Both the position numbers and the translations under genes were made by a program. The notes under the pieces are model-generated. The model was not told the origin of the DNA. It worked only from the letters and a program-made list of their open reading frames with translations, and did no database searches. A stretch of 64,000 bases of DNA from Closterium sp. NIES-65 (Eukaryota; Streptophyta; Zygnematophyceae; Desmidiales; Closteriaceae), in assembly GCA_948144175.1 (NCBI GenBank), contig CANXME010000244.1, positions 372,001 through 436,000 on the forward strand, in the 5' to 3' direction. Of the stretch, positions 39,978 to 52,264 are shown piece after piece (within the stretch, counting starts at the first letter, position 1; each line of letters opens with the position of its first letter).

Positions 39978-42900
39978 ATGGCTAGCCCACAGGTTCTCGT
40001 GTTCGATGCTGAGGGCCGCCCTGTGAAGTTTGACACCTGGCTCGATGACCTGCACCTCTACCTGCAGCTCACAGCCAAGGATGACATCTCACTGTACGAT
40101 CACGCCCTAGGCCATGTCACTGCCCCTGCTGCTACTGCTGACAACACTGCTCGCTCACAGTGGCAGACTCGTGATGCCCACGCTCGCTTCGCTATTCGCA
40201 ACTCCCTGCCAATAGACGAACGCGAGCACTTTGGTCAGCACAAGACTGCACAGGCACTGTACACAGTTGTAGTTGCTCGCTACTCCTCACCTGCCTCTGC
40301 TGCACTAGGCCGTCTCTCCCTCCCCTACCTGTTTCCCGACCGGGCCTCCTTCCACACAGTCGCTCACCTCGTCACGCACCTCCGTACTAGTGAGGCCCGC
40401 TTCCGTGCCGCCATGCCTGCTGAGTTCCTTGCCACGCACCCCCCTCCACTCTGGCTCACTCTCTACCACCTAGTCACCCGCCTCCCTGACACACTGCGTG
40501 CTGTCAGGGACCACTTCCTAGCTCGTTGCCCCACTGAGCTCACCATTGCCCTCCTCGAGAAGGAGCTACTTGCAGCTGAGACTAGCATTGTCGCTGTAGG
40601 TGCCTCTCGTGGCGACCCCCGTACCCCGTTCTTTGTGGGGTGTTCTCCTTCCCCCCTTCTTCCCTCTGTCGCCTCTGCTGCTGCTGTCGACCTTCTTGGT
40701 GCTGAGAAGATCAGCGCTGCGTCTGCCTCGAGCGGACGCCGCTGCGGCAAGGGCAAAGGGGGCAAGGGTGGTGGCGGTGACGGCGGGGGAGGCAGCGGTG
40801 GGGGCAGTGAAGGCAGTGGGGGTGGTGGCTCAGCTGGAGGGGCGAGTGGTAGCGGTGGGGGTGGTGGCGGCATCGGCGGGGGAGGTGGCAGGAGTGGAGG
40901 CGGCGGTTGGGGTGGCGGTGGACGAGGCGGCGGCAGGGGTTGGGGTGGTCGAGGAGGTGGCAGCGGTGGTGGTGGCCGTGGAGGTGCTGGCGGTGGCCAG
41001 GGCCAGCAGCACACTCCTTCGCCCCATGAGGTCCGTGAGTGGTACTCTCAGCACGGGGGTGGGGGTGGTCTTAGCTGCACGTACGTCATTCGCACTAGTG
41101 ACCGCACTGGTCAGCAGTGTGGACGACAGCACGCCACACAGCGCTGCTTCTCTCGTCTCGACGACGCTTGGCGTGTTCAGTTCCCTCAGGCCACTGAGCT
41201 TCCCCGCTGGCTTGATCTCCTGAAGAAGGGGATTGATATCTATGCTCTACACTTTGATGCTATTCTATCTACCATGTATGTGATGTCTACTAGTGCAGAG
41301 GGTGCTGAGTACTTGTGTATGCCGCCCGACCCGGGCATTTGGGCCAGTGCGTCTGCCGCTCCAGGTACTCGCGTGTCGGCTACCCCAGGTGCTGGTGAGG
41401 CTGCTGCTCTAGGTGCTCGTGTGTCTCCCCCCCTTGGTACTGCGTTGACTGCCGCACTGCACACCTTCACACTGGACTCAGGTGCTTCTCGCTGCTTCTT
41501 TCGTGACCGCACTGCCCTTGAGCCGCTTGCTCGGCCAGTTGCTGTCTCCCTTGCTGACCCCTCTGGGGGTCCGGTCATTGCGACCTCTTCCACTGTCCTT
41601 CCCTACCCTGCGGTCTCGTCGGGCACACTGTCAGGTCTCCACCTCCCCTCGTTCTCTACGAACTTGGTGGCAGGATGCGCGCTCCAGGACGGGGGTGTTC
41701 ACCAGTTCACCCCTGCCTACGAGCGCGTGACACACTGCACGTGTGCTCGTACTGGCCGTCACTTGGCTACCTTCACTCGGCAGCCGGGGTCGGACCTGTA
41801 CACACTGACTACTGAGTCCCCTCAGGTTGCTGCGTCTGCGTCCGCGTTCGCGTCAGGTCAGCTGTCCGCCCCCTGCTCGTGTCGCTCTCTGGCACACGAG
41901 ACTGTCCTCTGGCACCACCGCCTTGGCCACCCGTCTGTGCAGCGGCTTCGTGCCATGCACTCCCGGTACCTTGTCTCTGGCCTGCCCAGGGTCTTTCCTG
42001 CCCTCCCACCCTCGCCTGCTCCTACCTGTCTCCCCTGTGTCGAGGGACGGCAGCGCGCCGCTCCTCACTCCTCCTCGTTCCCCCCGACGTCTGCTCCCTT
42101 GCAGACACTCCACATGGACGTGTGGGGCCCAGCCCGCGTCCGTGGTCAGGGTCAGGAGAGGTACTTCCTGATAGTTGTTGACGACTACTCGCGCTACACC
42201 TCGGTCTTCCCCTTGCGCACCAAGGGTGGGGTCCCTATTGTCTTGATCCCTCGGATCCGCAGAGCCCGTCTCCAGCTCAGCGAGCGTTTTCACTCGGACT
42301 TACCTGTCCTACGCTTGCACTCTGACAGAGGTGGTGAGTTCTCCTCCGACCTCTTGGCAGCCTACTGTGCTGAGCACGGCATTGAGCCGTCGTTCATGCT
42401 TCCAGCCTCTCCACAGCAGAATGGGGTTGCGGAGCGCCGCATTGGCCTGGTCATGGAGGTCGCCCATACCTCCTTGATCCATGCGGCTGCCCCCCACTTT
42501 CTGTGGCCGTTTGCAGTCCGGTACGCTGCGCATCAGCTCAACCTCTGACCCCGTGTCTCCTTGCCGGAGACCTCGCCCACGCTGCTGTGGACGGGGGAGG
42601 TTGGCGATGCGTCGCGTTTCCGGGTTTGGGGGTCTCGAGCTTTTGTCCGCGATGCGTCTGCGGACAAGCTCTCCTCCCGTGCTGTTCCCTGCGTCTTCCT
42701 CGGCTTTGTCCCAGACGCGTCTGGTTGGCAGTTTTACCACGCCACCTCGCGCCGAGTCTTGCCCTCCCAGGACGTCACTTTGGACGAGTCTGTCCCCTAC
42801 TACCGCCTCTTCCCCTACCGCACTGCCCCGCTTCCCCCCCCGCCTCTCTTCCTCGTGCCAGGTGCTGCTGTTCCAGACCCCCTCCCCCCTCAGGGTGGCG

Positions 42901-45274
42901 CTCCCTCAGGTGTGTCTCAGGTAGACCCGGTTGAGCCTGTTGAGGTAGCTGTCGACTCTCGTCCTGCTGGGGGTGCTGAGCCTGGGGGTGCTGAGCCTGG
43001 GGGTGTGGAGCCTGGAGGTGTGGAGCCTGGGGGTGTGGAGCCTGGGGGTGTGGAGTTTGGGGGTGCTGAGCTCGGGGGTGTGGAGCCTCGTGGTGCTGAG
43101 CTGCGGAGTCCGGAGTCTGGGGGTTCTGGGTCTGGAGGTACTGGGCCTGGGAGTCCTACACCTGGAGGAGTCCTCTCCTCGGAGCAGCTACGTGCGTGGT
43201 ACTTAGAGTACTGCAGCCTCCGGCGAGGTACCGCTCGAGCCGGCCGTCCTTCTGGGACTGGTGCTAGTGCTTCTTCTCCCGTTAGGGAGCTCCCCTCCCG
43301 CGAGCGGATCCGTGAGTGGTACGAGCGGCGCTGCACTCTTCGGAGTGGCGTGCCTCGTGTTGCGGACCCCGCTGCCGTTGGAGCTGCTGCTGGTGCTGAG
43401 GACCCGGGCGTTGGAGCTGCCGCTGGTGCTGAGGACCCTGGCGTTGGAGCTGCTGCTGGTGCTGAGGACCTGGGCGTTGGAGCTGCTGCTGGTGCTGAGG
43501 ACCTGGGCGTTGGAGCTACTGCTGGTGCTGAGGACCCGGGCGTTGGAGCTGCTGCTGGTGCTCCTAACCCGGGCATTGGAGCTGCTGCTGGTGCTGAGGA
43601 CCCGGGCGTTGGAGCTGCTGCTGGTGCTCCTGACCCGGGCGTTGGAGCTGCTGCTGGTGCTGAGGACCCGAGCGTTGGAGCTGCTGCTGCAGCTGCGGAC
43701 CCAGGTGTTGGAGCTGCCGCTGGTGCTGCGGACCCTGGTGCGGGTGTCCCTGCTGACTCTGGTGTCGCTGCACGGTCCGGGCCGTACTTCGTTCCGCTCC
43801 TTCAGCAGGTTCTTGGTCAGCTCCCTCCTCCTTGTCCTCCTCCCTCCTTCGCGTGTCCTCCGTATGTCCAGCTGCACTCGCAGTTTTCGTCTGCCTCCTC
43901 TCTCCCTGGTCCTGCTCCTTACACTGGTCCGACTGGAGGTCTTACTCAGCGTCGTGAGCCTGAGTCTCGTCCTGCGTCGCCTGAGTCTCGTCCTGAGTCG
44001 CCTGTCCGCACTGCTCTCTCTAGTAGTCGTGTCCAGCGTCAGCGTCTTCCTGCTATCCCAGGCACTCACCCGATGGCGCTTCGTCCTTCCACTGCTCCAT
44101 AGCATGTCCCACTGCCGTCTCCTGCTGCATCCTCTCTTTTCCTGCTCTTCCTAACCCGGGGTTAGACTCCCTTTGTGCTGCCAGTCCTACTGTCATGCGT
44201 CTCCTGGCTACTGTTGTCACTGACCCTTCGATTGAATCCGCTGCTGCGTCTGCCTTAGTTGCTGAGCTTGTCGACTTTGCTGCCACCTGCCGTCTAGACT
44301 ACGCCGCTAGCCTAGTTGCTCAGTCTGAGTCTGTCTGTCCTCCGTCCGTCGGGGGTGAGTGTGCTCTTGGCACTGACGTCCTTGAGGACAGGCAGGAGGA
44401 GTTTGAGTGCTTTGCTGCCGCTTTGCCCCATCTCGTGTCCATGCTTGTTGCCCCTGAGGGAGACCCGGATGCACCAGACATCCCGACCCCACGCTCTTAC
44501 GCAGAGGCAATGGCCCGTCCCTACTCCTCTCAGTGGCAGTCAGCCATGGACACAGAGATGGCTTCCTGGAAGTCCACAGGCACCTACTTCGACGAGGTTC
44601 CCCCGCCTGGGGCGAACATCGTCAGTGGCATGTGGATTTTCAGGGTGAAGCGGCCGCCGGGCTCTCCGCCTGTCTTCAAGGCGCGTTACGTTGCACGAGG
44701 CTTCAGTCAGCGAGAGGGAGTTGACTTCTTCCAGACCTTCTCTCCGACCCCGAAGATGACCACTCTTCGGGTTCTGCTGCACGTCGCCGCTCAGCGTGAC
44801 TACGAGCTCCACTCACTTGACTTCAGCACTGCTTTCCTGCAGGGCAGCCTGCACGAGGAGATCTGGCTGCGCCGTCCACCTGGCTTCACTGGGTCGTTCC
44901 CTGCTGGTACCCAGTGGAGCCTCCGACGGCCAGTCTACGGTCTCTGCCAGGCGCCTCGTGAGTGGCACGACACACTGAGGACTACGCTTGCGGCTCTTGG
45001 GTTCGCGCCTTCTACTGCTGACCCGTCGCTGTTTCTACGCACCGACACCTCACTTCCACCCTTCTACGTCCTTGTGTACGTCGACGACCTGGTCTTTGCT
45101 ACTGCTGACACTGTGGCACTTGCCCACGTGAAGTCGGAGCTGCAGAAGAGACACACGTGCACAGACCTGGGTGAACTGCGCAGCTATCTTGGCTTGCGGA
45201 TCACCCGGGACAGAGCACAGCGCACCATCACCTTGACTCAGTCACACATGGTGCAGCAGGTCCCTCAGCGCTTC
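39978..45274 (+). pseudogene. Cop5 gag-pol (long open parts, truncated)
   Basis: ATG 39978 opens MASPQVLVFDAEGRPVKF. One frame is open for 856 residues to TGA at 42546-42548 (a Trp or His codon in relatives) and continues in the same frame to TAG at 44100-44102. Gag has a Gly/Arg-rich tract with RGWGGRGG and the C-X13-C-X3-H-X4-C motif, protease LDSGASRCFFRD, zinc motif WHHRLGH...CLPC, integrase HMDVWGPAR, HSDRGGEF and QQNGVAE. The linker has GGVEP and 33-bp repeats. A frameshift between 44102 and 44195 precedes RT, which is open with YVDDLVFA (near 45080) until the truncation. Apart from the stops the catalytic residues are intact. Confidence 0.9.
42964..43740 (+). repeat. Coding tandem repeats in the integrase-RT linker of Cop5
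   Basis: At 42964-43080, 15-bp units encode GGVEP or GGAEP. At 43379-43740, about eleven 33-bp units encode GVGAAAGAEDP with small changes. The gene stays open through both arrays. Confidence 0.9.
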
Positions 45275-45276
45275 AA

Positions 45277-45972
45277 TGTGCCTAAAACAAAAGATATAGT
45301 GCACATTCGGATTTCTGCACAGCGGCTTTAAACGTTCATAGAGTTCTGGCCACAACTTCAAATGACCTGATTCAACTTGGATCTAGAGCGTCTTAATGTC
45401 GCCTACAATAGGCAATTGAGATCGCACAATAGGAAGAGTTTCGAGTTGGAAATGACTCCGAGCTCCTACAAACCCCAAAAGCTGAGGTACAGTGATGTGG
45501 AACAGTGTCACACTATCACCAACCACGAAGGGTCTCGAAACTACCCTTCACAAGGGCCTACACCAAGTGATATGCTACACTACACAAAGTAATGTAACTA
45601 TCTTCAATATTTTGAGGTGTTCCCTTTCCGCGGGCTTCACGATCACTTCAATCTTGAAACCACGGGTCTGGTTCTTCATCATCAACTCATTCTTGAGTTT
45701 TTGATGGGTCCGCTGCACACACCTGCGACACGCTGAACGTTCGACACACGAAACAATAGATACCGGGCGCGAGACACAATTGACCTCGTAACACGCGACT
45801 AGCGATAACTCGCTATTGACTCGACACACACATTCGACATCATGACTCGGCATTCACACACTATTATCAGCATAAAATCAATATTTTCTCATGCCCTCAT
45901 ACCATTCCATGCACACACGCATGCACGCACACGGAAAACAAGCTGAGTGCAAACCTCAGGGTTGCACCAACA
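45277..45972 (-). repeat. Cop6 3' LTR
   Basis: On the minus strand it begins TGTTGGTGCAACCC at 45972 and ends TTTTAGGCACA at 45277, giving TG...CA ends. No partner copy exists in the window, so the length rests on its ends alone. It abuts the truncated Cop5 RT, whose last bases are TTCAA. Confidence 0.65.
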
Positions 45973-48900
45973 AACTCCCCCTCGGATTGTTTGCATTAGG
46001 ATCTGCTCCTCTCACTACAGGGCCATTCTAGCCAGCTTGCAACACTTCCAATGCTGCTGCTCCACCAGCCTCTTGGTCATCATGTTTGTCGGCTGCCCCG
46101 TTGTCTTCACGTAGTGCAGCTCAACTTCACCCGTAGCCACCATGCTCCTCGTCCAATGCCACTTCACCCTCATGTGCTTGGTGAGGCCGTGCAGCACGGG
46201 GTTATTAGCTTGTGCTTAGTAGAGTGGGGTAGGTCCTTGCTGCTCCTCACCCAATTCAGCCAACAAATGCCCGTTGCCACACAATCTCTCGTACGGCACA
46301 GAAGAGTGCCATGTATTCAGACTCCACCAAGCTCAATGCTTGGTCCACTTGCTTCTTGCTCTCCCAAGCAGTTGGGCCTCCACCAACACAGCCGATGAAG
46401 CCTCCCATACTTGTCATGTCCTCTTGTTCTGATACATTAGAAGCATCCGAGTAGGCGGTGAGGAACAACCGCCCGGGTTCAACACCATCCGCGCCAATTT
46501 GGCGCCTTTGTGCCGCTGCCGAGTATTGCAGCCCAGCGGTCGATGTTTGGCCACGATACTTGGCCACCCTCTTTCCAACCGCTACTTGCTCCTCATTGGG
46601 GCTTTGCACAACCCTTGCCAGCTGCCCGGTAGCAAAGGCCACGTCCGGCTGAGTGTTTACTGCCGCATACATGAGGCTGCCCACCAACGAGTGAAAACGG
46701 CGCCTCACCTCTACACCAACACTTTCCTCCTCTGGTCCCTTCACACATTTGAACCCAGAGGAAAAGGGTGTAGCCACATTACCTTCAATCTGCCCAAAGT
46801 TGGCATCCAACGCCTCTAGGTACTTCCGTTGGTGCACCCGCATGCACCGCTTCTCCACGGCGCATTTGATGTGAAACCCTAGGTAGAAGTTCATGTCGCC
46901 AAGTGCCTTGCACTTGAACTTGTCCTGAAGCTTCAGCATCACCTCCTTCACAAGGTCAGAGGAAGGTGAGAAGATAAATATGTCATCCACGTACACCACC
47001 ATGAAGCTCCTCTGCTCCCCTTCGCCAAGCATGAACAAGGAGTGATCAGCCGTTGAGGGAGTGAAGCCGATCTCCTCCAAAAATTCTCGCAGATTCAAGT
47101 ACCATTGCCTAGGAGCCTGCTTCAGCCCATAGAGAGCCTTCTTCAACTTCAATACTCTGCCACTACCATCATCAAACCCCTCTGGCTGCACCAAGAAATT
47201 GTCTTCTTTAAGGATGCCGTTGAAGAACGCGGTTGTCACGTCCATTTATTTCACCACCCATCATTTAATGGCAGCCCCCGCGAGTAGGGTCCGCAATGTC
47301 GTGTACGTCACCACAAGAGAAAACAGCTCCTTGAAGTCCACCTTCTCCTTCTGCTGGTACCCCTGGCCACAAGCCTAGACTTGTAGCGCTCGATCTTGCC
47401 GTTGGCATCGGACTTGATCTTAATGAGCCACTTGGACGTAATCGCCTTACGCCCCTCCGGTAGCTCCACAAATTCAAACGTGTCGTTCTCCTCAATGCTC
47501 TTCAGCTCACTCTCCATTGCCTTCTTCCACTCCTCAGCATCACCACTCTTCAAGGCCTCCTTGAGAGTTGCTGGTTCTCCCGCCATCTCCACCGGAGAGA
47601 AGAGCACGAAGGCACACTGACTTGCCCTGCTTTCCCGGTACATCATAGGTCAGCCTATTTGGGGCTTGAAATCTCCTCTTGCCCCTTCCTTCCTCCTCAG
47701 ATGCAGGGACTTGAAGGCCTTGGCATTGCTGCGGGGTGTCTTGAATCCGTGGAGCGCACGTAGTGCGAGAGGGAAGTGTCGGTGCACGCTCGCTCACTTG
47801 CTGGCCTCCTCCTCTTCTTCCTCTGCATCCTTGGCCTCCTCTCCCCACAAGGGAAGATTGCCTTGTGGTGGTGCTGCCAATGCTCAGATCCAAAGGCAGC
47901 TCCACATGCTGCAAACCGGAACTCTTCACGTCTCCAAACCGCACGCCTATCTTTGCCTGATTCTCCGCCTTCCAATCCATATACATGAGGTTCTCCATGA
48001 ACTTGCAGTCCCTGCTCACCAAAAGTTTATTGGTGAATGGGTCCCAAAGAAACCACCCCTTGAGCCATGCCCAGGTGCACGGCCCATATCACCTTGGCAC
48101 CAAGCTTGTTGTGCCGAAGATGCTTAGGCACGAGCGCCATGCACATGCACCTGAACACCTGAAGCATATCCACCTTGGGATTCCTTCCGATACACTCCAC
48201 ATAGGGCACCCATTTGTCTGCTCCCACATTAGTCAAAGCTCTGATCTTGGCCACACACGCACTCCGCACCGCATCAGGCCAGAAGTAGTCGGATAGCCCA
48301 GCTTCAATAAACAACCTGCGTGCCGTCTCCGTGATTGTGCAGTTCGCTTGCTCAGCGATACCGTTCATTGCAAGGGAGTATGGCATGGTAAGGGAGCGCC
48401 TTATCCCATTCTTCTTCAGCCACAATCCGAACTCCTTGCTCAGGAACTCTCCCCCTCGATCGGTGCGGATCGGCTTGACTAGCCGGTCTTGTTGCCGCTC
48501 CACCATCGGTCGGTCTACACCGTTTCAGCCACGTCGCTCTTCTTGGACAGCACGTACACCCAAGTCATGCGGGTGTAGACATCGACAATGGTGAGGAAGT
48601 ACTCTGCTCCACTCCAGCAGCTCCAAGCTTCAGGGGGGGGCACCACGTCCATCACCACCTCATCAAGTGGTGCCTTCGCCGTTGCCTTCGAGAACGGGAA
48701 ACGGGTGAACTTGGCTTGCATGCACGTCGGGCAGCCAAGTACCTCATCGGGCTCCCCCTTTACACGTATGCCAGCAACCATCTCATTCTTCACTAGCTGT
48801 TGCAAAATGGGCAGGGCCACATGCCCCATTCGCTGATGCAAGGTGAGCCAATCACAGTCCCCCCTAGCCGAAGTCGGGTTGGAGAATGTCGCGCTCACAA

Positions 48901-49820
48901 TAGCGCCCCACATGCTCTCTCCGTACTCCTCCGCTGCTGCCTCGGGATTCCCCTCACCCTTGTGCTGCTTCTTGGCTGCTGCACCACGCTCCTCGTTTTC
49001 ACCAAGCTTGATGGTCCCTCCAAGATTGCACTTCTTGGACTCAATCTCCTTAGCGCAACCGTTCGCGCCACTGCCGCTACCAACTGCTTCATCCTTGGTG
49101 CTGACGCTTGCTGCAACTTGCCTCTCCTTAGGCATGGGGACCACAGGGATATGCCACATCTCGTTGTAGACGTCTGTATCCTCATGAAGGTCCTATAGAA
49201 TCCGCTCGCCAAGCCTCGCGGTGTAGGTCTTGGCTCCCTTCAAGTTCGTATCCATGCCGGCCTTTTGCAACCGCCGCACGGAAATCAGGTTGGCTACAAG
49301 GCTGTGCACTTAAAGCACGTTCTTGAGGCCCACCATCTTCCCATCAGCACTCTTGAACATGGCCTTGCTCATGCCTTTCACCTCTGCTCGCTTCCCCAAA
49401 GCCGATGTGACATGCTTCACCGGTGACGGTCCAAGTTTGGTGAGCAAGTCCGCGCGAGGTGTCATGCTATAGGTAGCGCCGCTATCCATCACCCATAGTC
49501 CAGGGAGTTAAGGGTCACCTTCCCTACAGCAGCAGGCTCCTCAAAGCCTTCATCATGCTCTGGTGCAGCCGGTGCTTGCGTAGATACGAAGAAGAATTGA
49601 CCAGGGAACCCATCAACGCTCGGGTCCTTGTCGTTATCACCACCTATCATGTTTGCAGCGCCACCTCCACGACTTCTTCCTCTCCCTCCTCCTGCTCCTC
49701 TACCCTCTTGGCCTTGAGCAGGGGTCCATCCATCTGGGAGCTTGAAGCAATCACGCCACAAGTGTCCGCTCTTGTGACAATAATCCCAGGTGGAAGAGCC
49801 CCGTCGTCGTCCACCCGTAG
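45277..49820 (-). mobile_element. Cop6: Ty1/copia element of a different lineage, with one LTR
   Basis: This minus-strand element is less GC-rich than its neighbours. A 3' LTR spans 45277-45972 (about 696 bp), preceded on its strand by GAGGGGGAGTT. Protease, integrase, RT and RNase H are recognisable; Gag survives only from the zinc knuckle. No 5' LTR of its own is found. Its motifs (LDVTTAF-like [20 protein letters not shown]) are those of common plant copias, unlike the main group here. Confidence 0.82.
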
Positions 49821-49850
49821 CCGGTGTCCCATAGTTGGTGGCTTCGCAAT
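46015..49850 (-). pseudogene. Cop6 gag-pol pseudogene
   Basis: High to low: a zinc knuckle with first Cys changed (WDYCHKSGHLWRDC, near 49760), protease MDSGATYSMTP (near 49480), pre-integrase HQRMGH...CPTCMQAKF (48700-48850), integrase with DVYTRMTWVY, TDRGGEF and a final site that reads MNGIAEQ, RT with ALPEGRKAITSKWLIKIKSD-like lead (ELPEGRKAITSKWLIKIK), [20 protein letters not shown] and YVDDIFIF (near 46980), and RNase H with [16 protein letters not shown] and MVATGEVELHYVKT. Frameshifts lie near 49490, 48510, 47650, 47300 and 46255. The catalytic RT residues remain, but the gene is broken. Confidence 0.88.
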
Positions 49851-50000
49851 GGCCTCGTGCAGGTCGACCAAGCCCGTCAACCAGCTTGGCCAAGTCAGCG
49901 TCGCCCACTATAAGATGTCGGCTGCATTTCCCGCACACCCGACCACGAAGTTCGGCTCTGCCCAAGCGAGGACGGGGCCAACACACAACTCCCGCTGACA
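49820..50000 (-). mobile_element. Fragment of the 1.1-kb TG...CA family
   Basis: On the minus strand it starts TGTCAGCGGGAGTTG at 50000 and follows the first 180 bases of the element at 34507-35602 (shared blocks CGCTTGGGCAGAGCCGA and CTTCGTGGTCGGGTGT). It sits inside the LTR of Cop7 and runs into the Cop6 Gag, so a longer element was lost or recombined here. Confidence 0.65.
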
Positions 50001-50897
50001 AGTACTAACCCTAAAAGAGTTGTACCCGATATGGGCTACCCCACTACAGCTTAAACACTAACAATTGTATGTAATTCGACACAACCCCATAGCCGAAGTG
50101 GGGGATAGTAAGAGCAACAAATGGTCACAAGACCAGTCAAGAGAAGACACAAAACAAAGCTCAGGGTGGATCTCAAGATCGCCACACAGTCCGAGCACAA
50201 GCAAACGACCACAAGGCTAGTTCAAATGCAGTGTTTTAAGAGCACAAACAGTACAGTGATGACAAGCTAACAAGAGTAAGCATGCAGGTTTATATATATC
50301 AAAATACAAGGCAAAGTCAAGAGACAAGCAAAAGAGGCAGAGTAAGGACAACGCCTAGAGCAGTGCAGAAACGATGATGATCACCAGACCCAAGGGCCTT
50401 GGTAAAGATATCAACAATGTTGGCATGTAAGGCCACGCAAGCTATAAGGTGAAGCTGACCACTCTGTTATAACTCTCGCGTGAGATTGTATTGAAGAGCA
50501 ATCTGCTTTGTTCAATGCTCTTGCTCCCGACACAATGCAATCATGGCCTTGTAATAGACCTACAGGTCCGGACGACAACGAGGCCGCTCACCCAACTCAG
50601 TCAGCAAGTAGGTAAGCCAGCGTAACTCATGTGCAGCCATAGCCCCAGCATAGATCTCAGCCTCACAAGTGAAACTAAGCTCAAAAGACGAGCGAGTGGA
50701 CCTCCACGAGACAGAACCAATACCGAGACTGAACGTGTATCCTTGTGACGACCGCTGAGTCTCCTGGTCGTCAGCCCAAGAAGCGTCTGAGAGCCCTGTG
50801 AGCATAACTGGGCGCCATCCTCCAAGCACAAGCCCCATGCCTGATGTACAGCACAAGTAGCACAGTACCCTCATAGCAGCCCGGTAGTGCTCAGGTT
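50001..50897 (-). mobile_element. Cop7: copia 3' remnant (partial LTR, 3' untranslated region, RNase H)
   Basis: A partial LTR (50001-50081, minus start TGTCGAATTAC) is followed on the plus strand by the usual 3' untranslated blocks and by RNase H (50346-50900): LTGLSDASWADDQETQ, CEAEIYAGAMAAHELRWLTY and a broken tail with frameshifts. It is cut on the left by the TG...CA fragment and on the right joins Gyp2 in the middle of the copia RT-RNase H connection. Confidence 0.82.
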
Positions 50898-51900
50898 TCC
50901 CCCGCATCAAACTTTCACTCTCTCCACTTTCTCCTGTATGGCCACTGGCGCGCCGTCAACTGTACGTGCGTCGACCTCTGGTAAGCATCAGTTGTAGCTT
51001 CCGTGCAGTTGCGATATTAACTAAACCTTGACTTGCTCCTCCGTCTATAAAGATCTTCGCTGCTGTCCCATGTATTTTCCATAGACTAGTGTTGGGCAAT
51101 CCGTCGTTGTACCCTCCTTATTCATCTGAGCCCGATCGATAGCGTGAATCGGTACTGTGACTCGGTGAGGGTCATTGGGGTCGAGCGAGCAGTGAGTCCC
51201 GTCACTAGTGGGCTCGATCTCTAATGACTGTTGGTGTTTCCCTGCCTTCCAGACTCCCTCCCCAACTCTGCTCCATAGCGTCTCAGCTCCTCTGGGCACT
51301 CGCTCTTGCGATGGCCCGGCCTAACACAAGCAAAGCAGCGCCTCTTGAATGGTGCGGCAGCTGCGTTTGCCGCAACGGCGTATACGCTGGCGTGCTCAGT
51401 CGGTCCCTGAGATCGATGTCCGTAGTAGGACCTCGGTCTCGGAGGACTTCATTGAAATCATATAGCCCACAAATCATGATATCGTGCGATATGTAGTCCG
51501 CCAACGTAAAGGTCTGCCCTCCCCGCCTCGTGCATGTAGCCGACTTGCTCGCACAGAAAACCGTTCGTGTAGTTTTGAGCCGACCCGAACTACAGCCAAG
51601 TGCGCAGTCTCTGACGCGCCAAAATTGAAGCCGCGATCGGCTCGAAGCGCGACCAAAGCCACGCGCACCATGCATCCCACGTGCTGTACTGGGCGATTTC
51701 ACAGAACGAATTCCAGTCGACGGCTGGACCCGTGGGTCCTTCCCCTTGCATCGGCGGCTCGTCGGCACGTCGCGACGTCACAATGACTCGCCACCAGTGC
51801 ATGGCAGGGCCCCGTAGCAGCGAAACAGCGTATCGTATCTTCGCTGCGTCCGACTCGACGTAAGGGCGTGTCCAGCGCGTACATTTACAGCTCACATGCC
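50898..51900 (-). pseudogene. Gyp2: Ty3/gypsy gag and protease remnant
   Basis: On the minus strand VESDAAKIRYAVSLLRGPAM and HWWRVIV (near 51800) are typical of gypsy Gag, and later text matches Gyp1: DRGPTTDIDLRDR, AYTPLRQTQLPHHSRGAAL, HRVTVPIHAIDRA. The zinc knuckle is degraded. It overlaps Gyp1 in content (38340-39000), so it is a second copy. The 133 bases from 51901 to 52033 show nothing I recognise. Confidence 0.8.
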
Positions 51901-52033
51901 GCTCCAGTTACCACATTTCTCGAATGTAACCTCCATTTTACAAGTTTTTTGGACTCACACACCCCAAAATGTAAAATACGCGCACAGCCCACACGCCTGC
52001 CGAATCGTGAAAATGACGCACGACGCACATAAT

Positions 52034-52164
52034 TGACGAGAAGTAAGAATGGATGAATGAACTATGAAACCGTTGGGTACACTTACTAACCCTAATTGGG
52101 TTGTACCCCATATGGGCTACCCTACTACAGCCTACACAAATGTATAAGCTATAATGTTCTGACA
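52034..52164 (-). repeat. Cop8 3' LTR
   Basis: On the minus strand it runs from TGTCAGAACATTATAGC to TTCTCGTCA. The left flank is ATAAT (52029-52033). Confidence 0.8.
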
Positions 52165-52264
52165 CACACCCATAGGCAAAGTGGGGGAGAACAAGTGGTC
52201 ACAAGACCAGTCAAGCAACGCAAAGCAAAGCAAGCTCAGGAAGGATCACAAAGTCACTATGTGG

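Larger units (their letters stand above)
39006..45276 (+). mobile_element. Cop5: Ty1/copia element truncated in the RT region
   Basis: The 5' LTR (39006-39137), primer site (39138-39151, TGGTATAGAGCAGG) and leader (39152-39977) are present. Gag-pol runs to the RT motif QQVPQRF, where the Cop6 LTR begins at 45277. The remaining RT, RNase H and 3' LTR are not found to the right. LTR and Gag type match Cop2. It lies at the edge of Gyp1 (flank CAGAA, 39001-39005). Confidence 0.9.

Noticed and set aside
45377..45592. 71-residue plus-strand frame (MDLERLNVAYNRQLRSHNRK) in the Cop6 LTR
   Set aside because: It is short, matches nothing I know and lies within an LTR with TG...CA ends.
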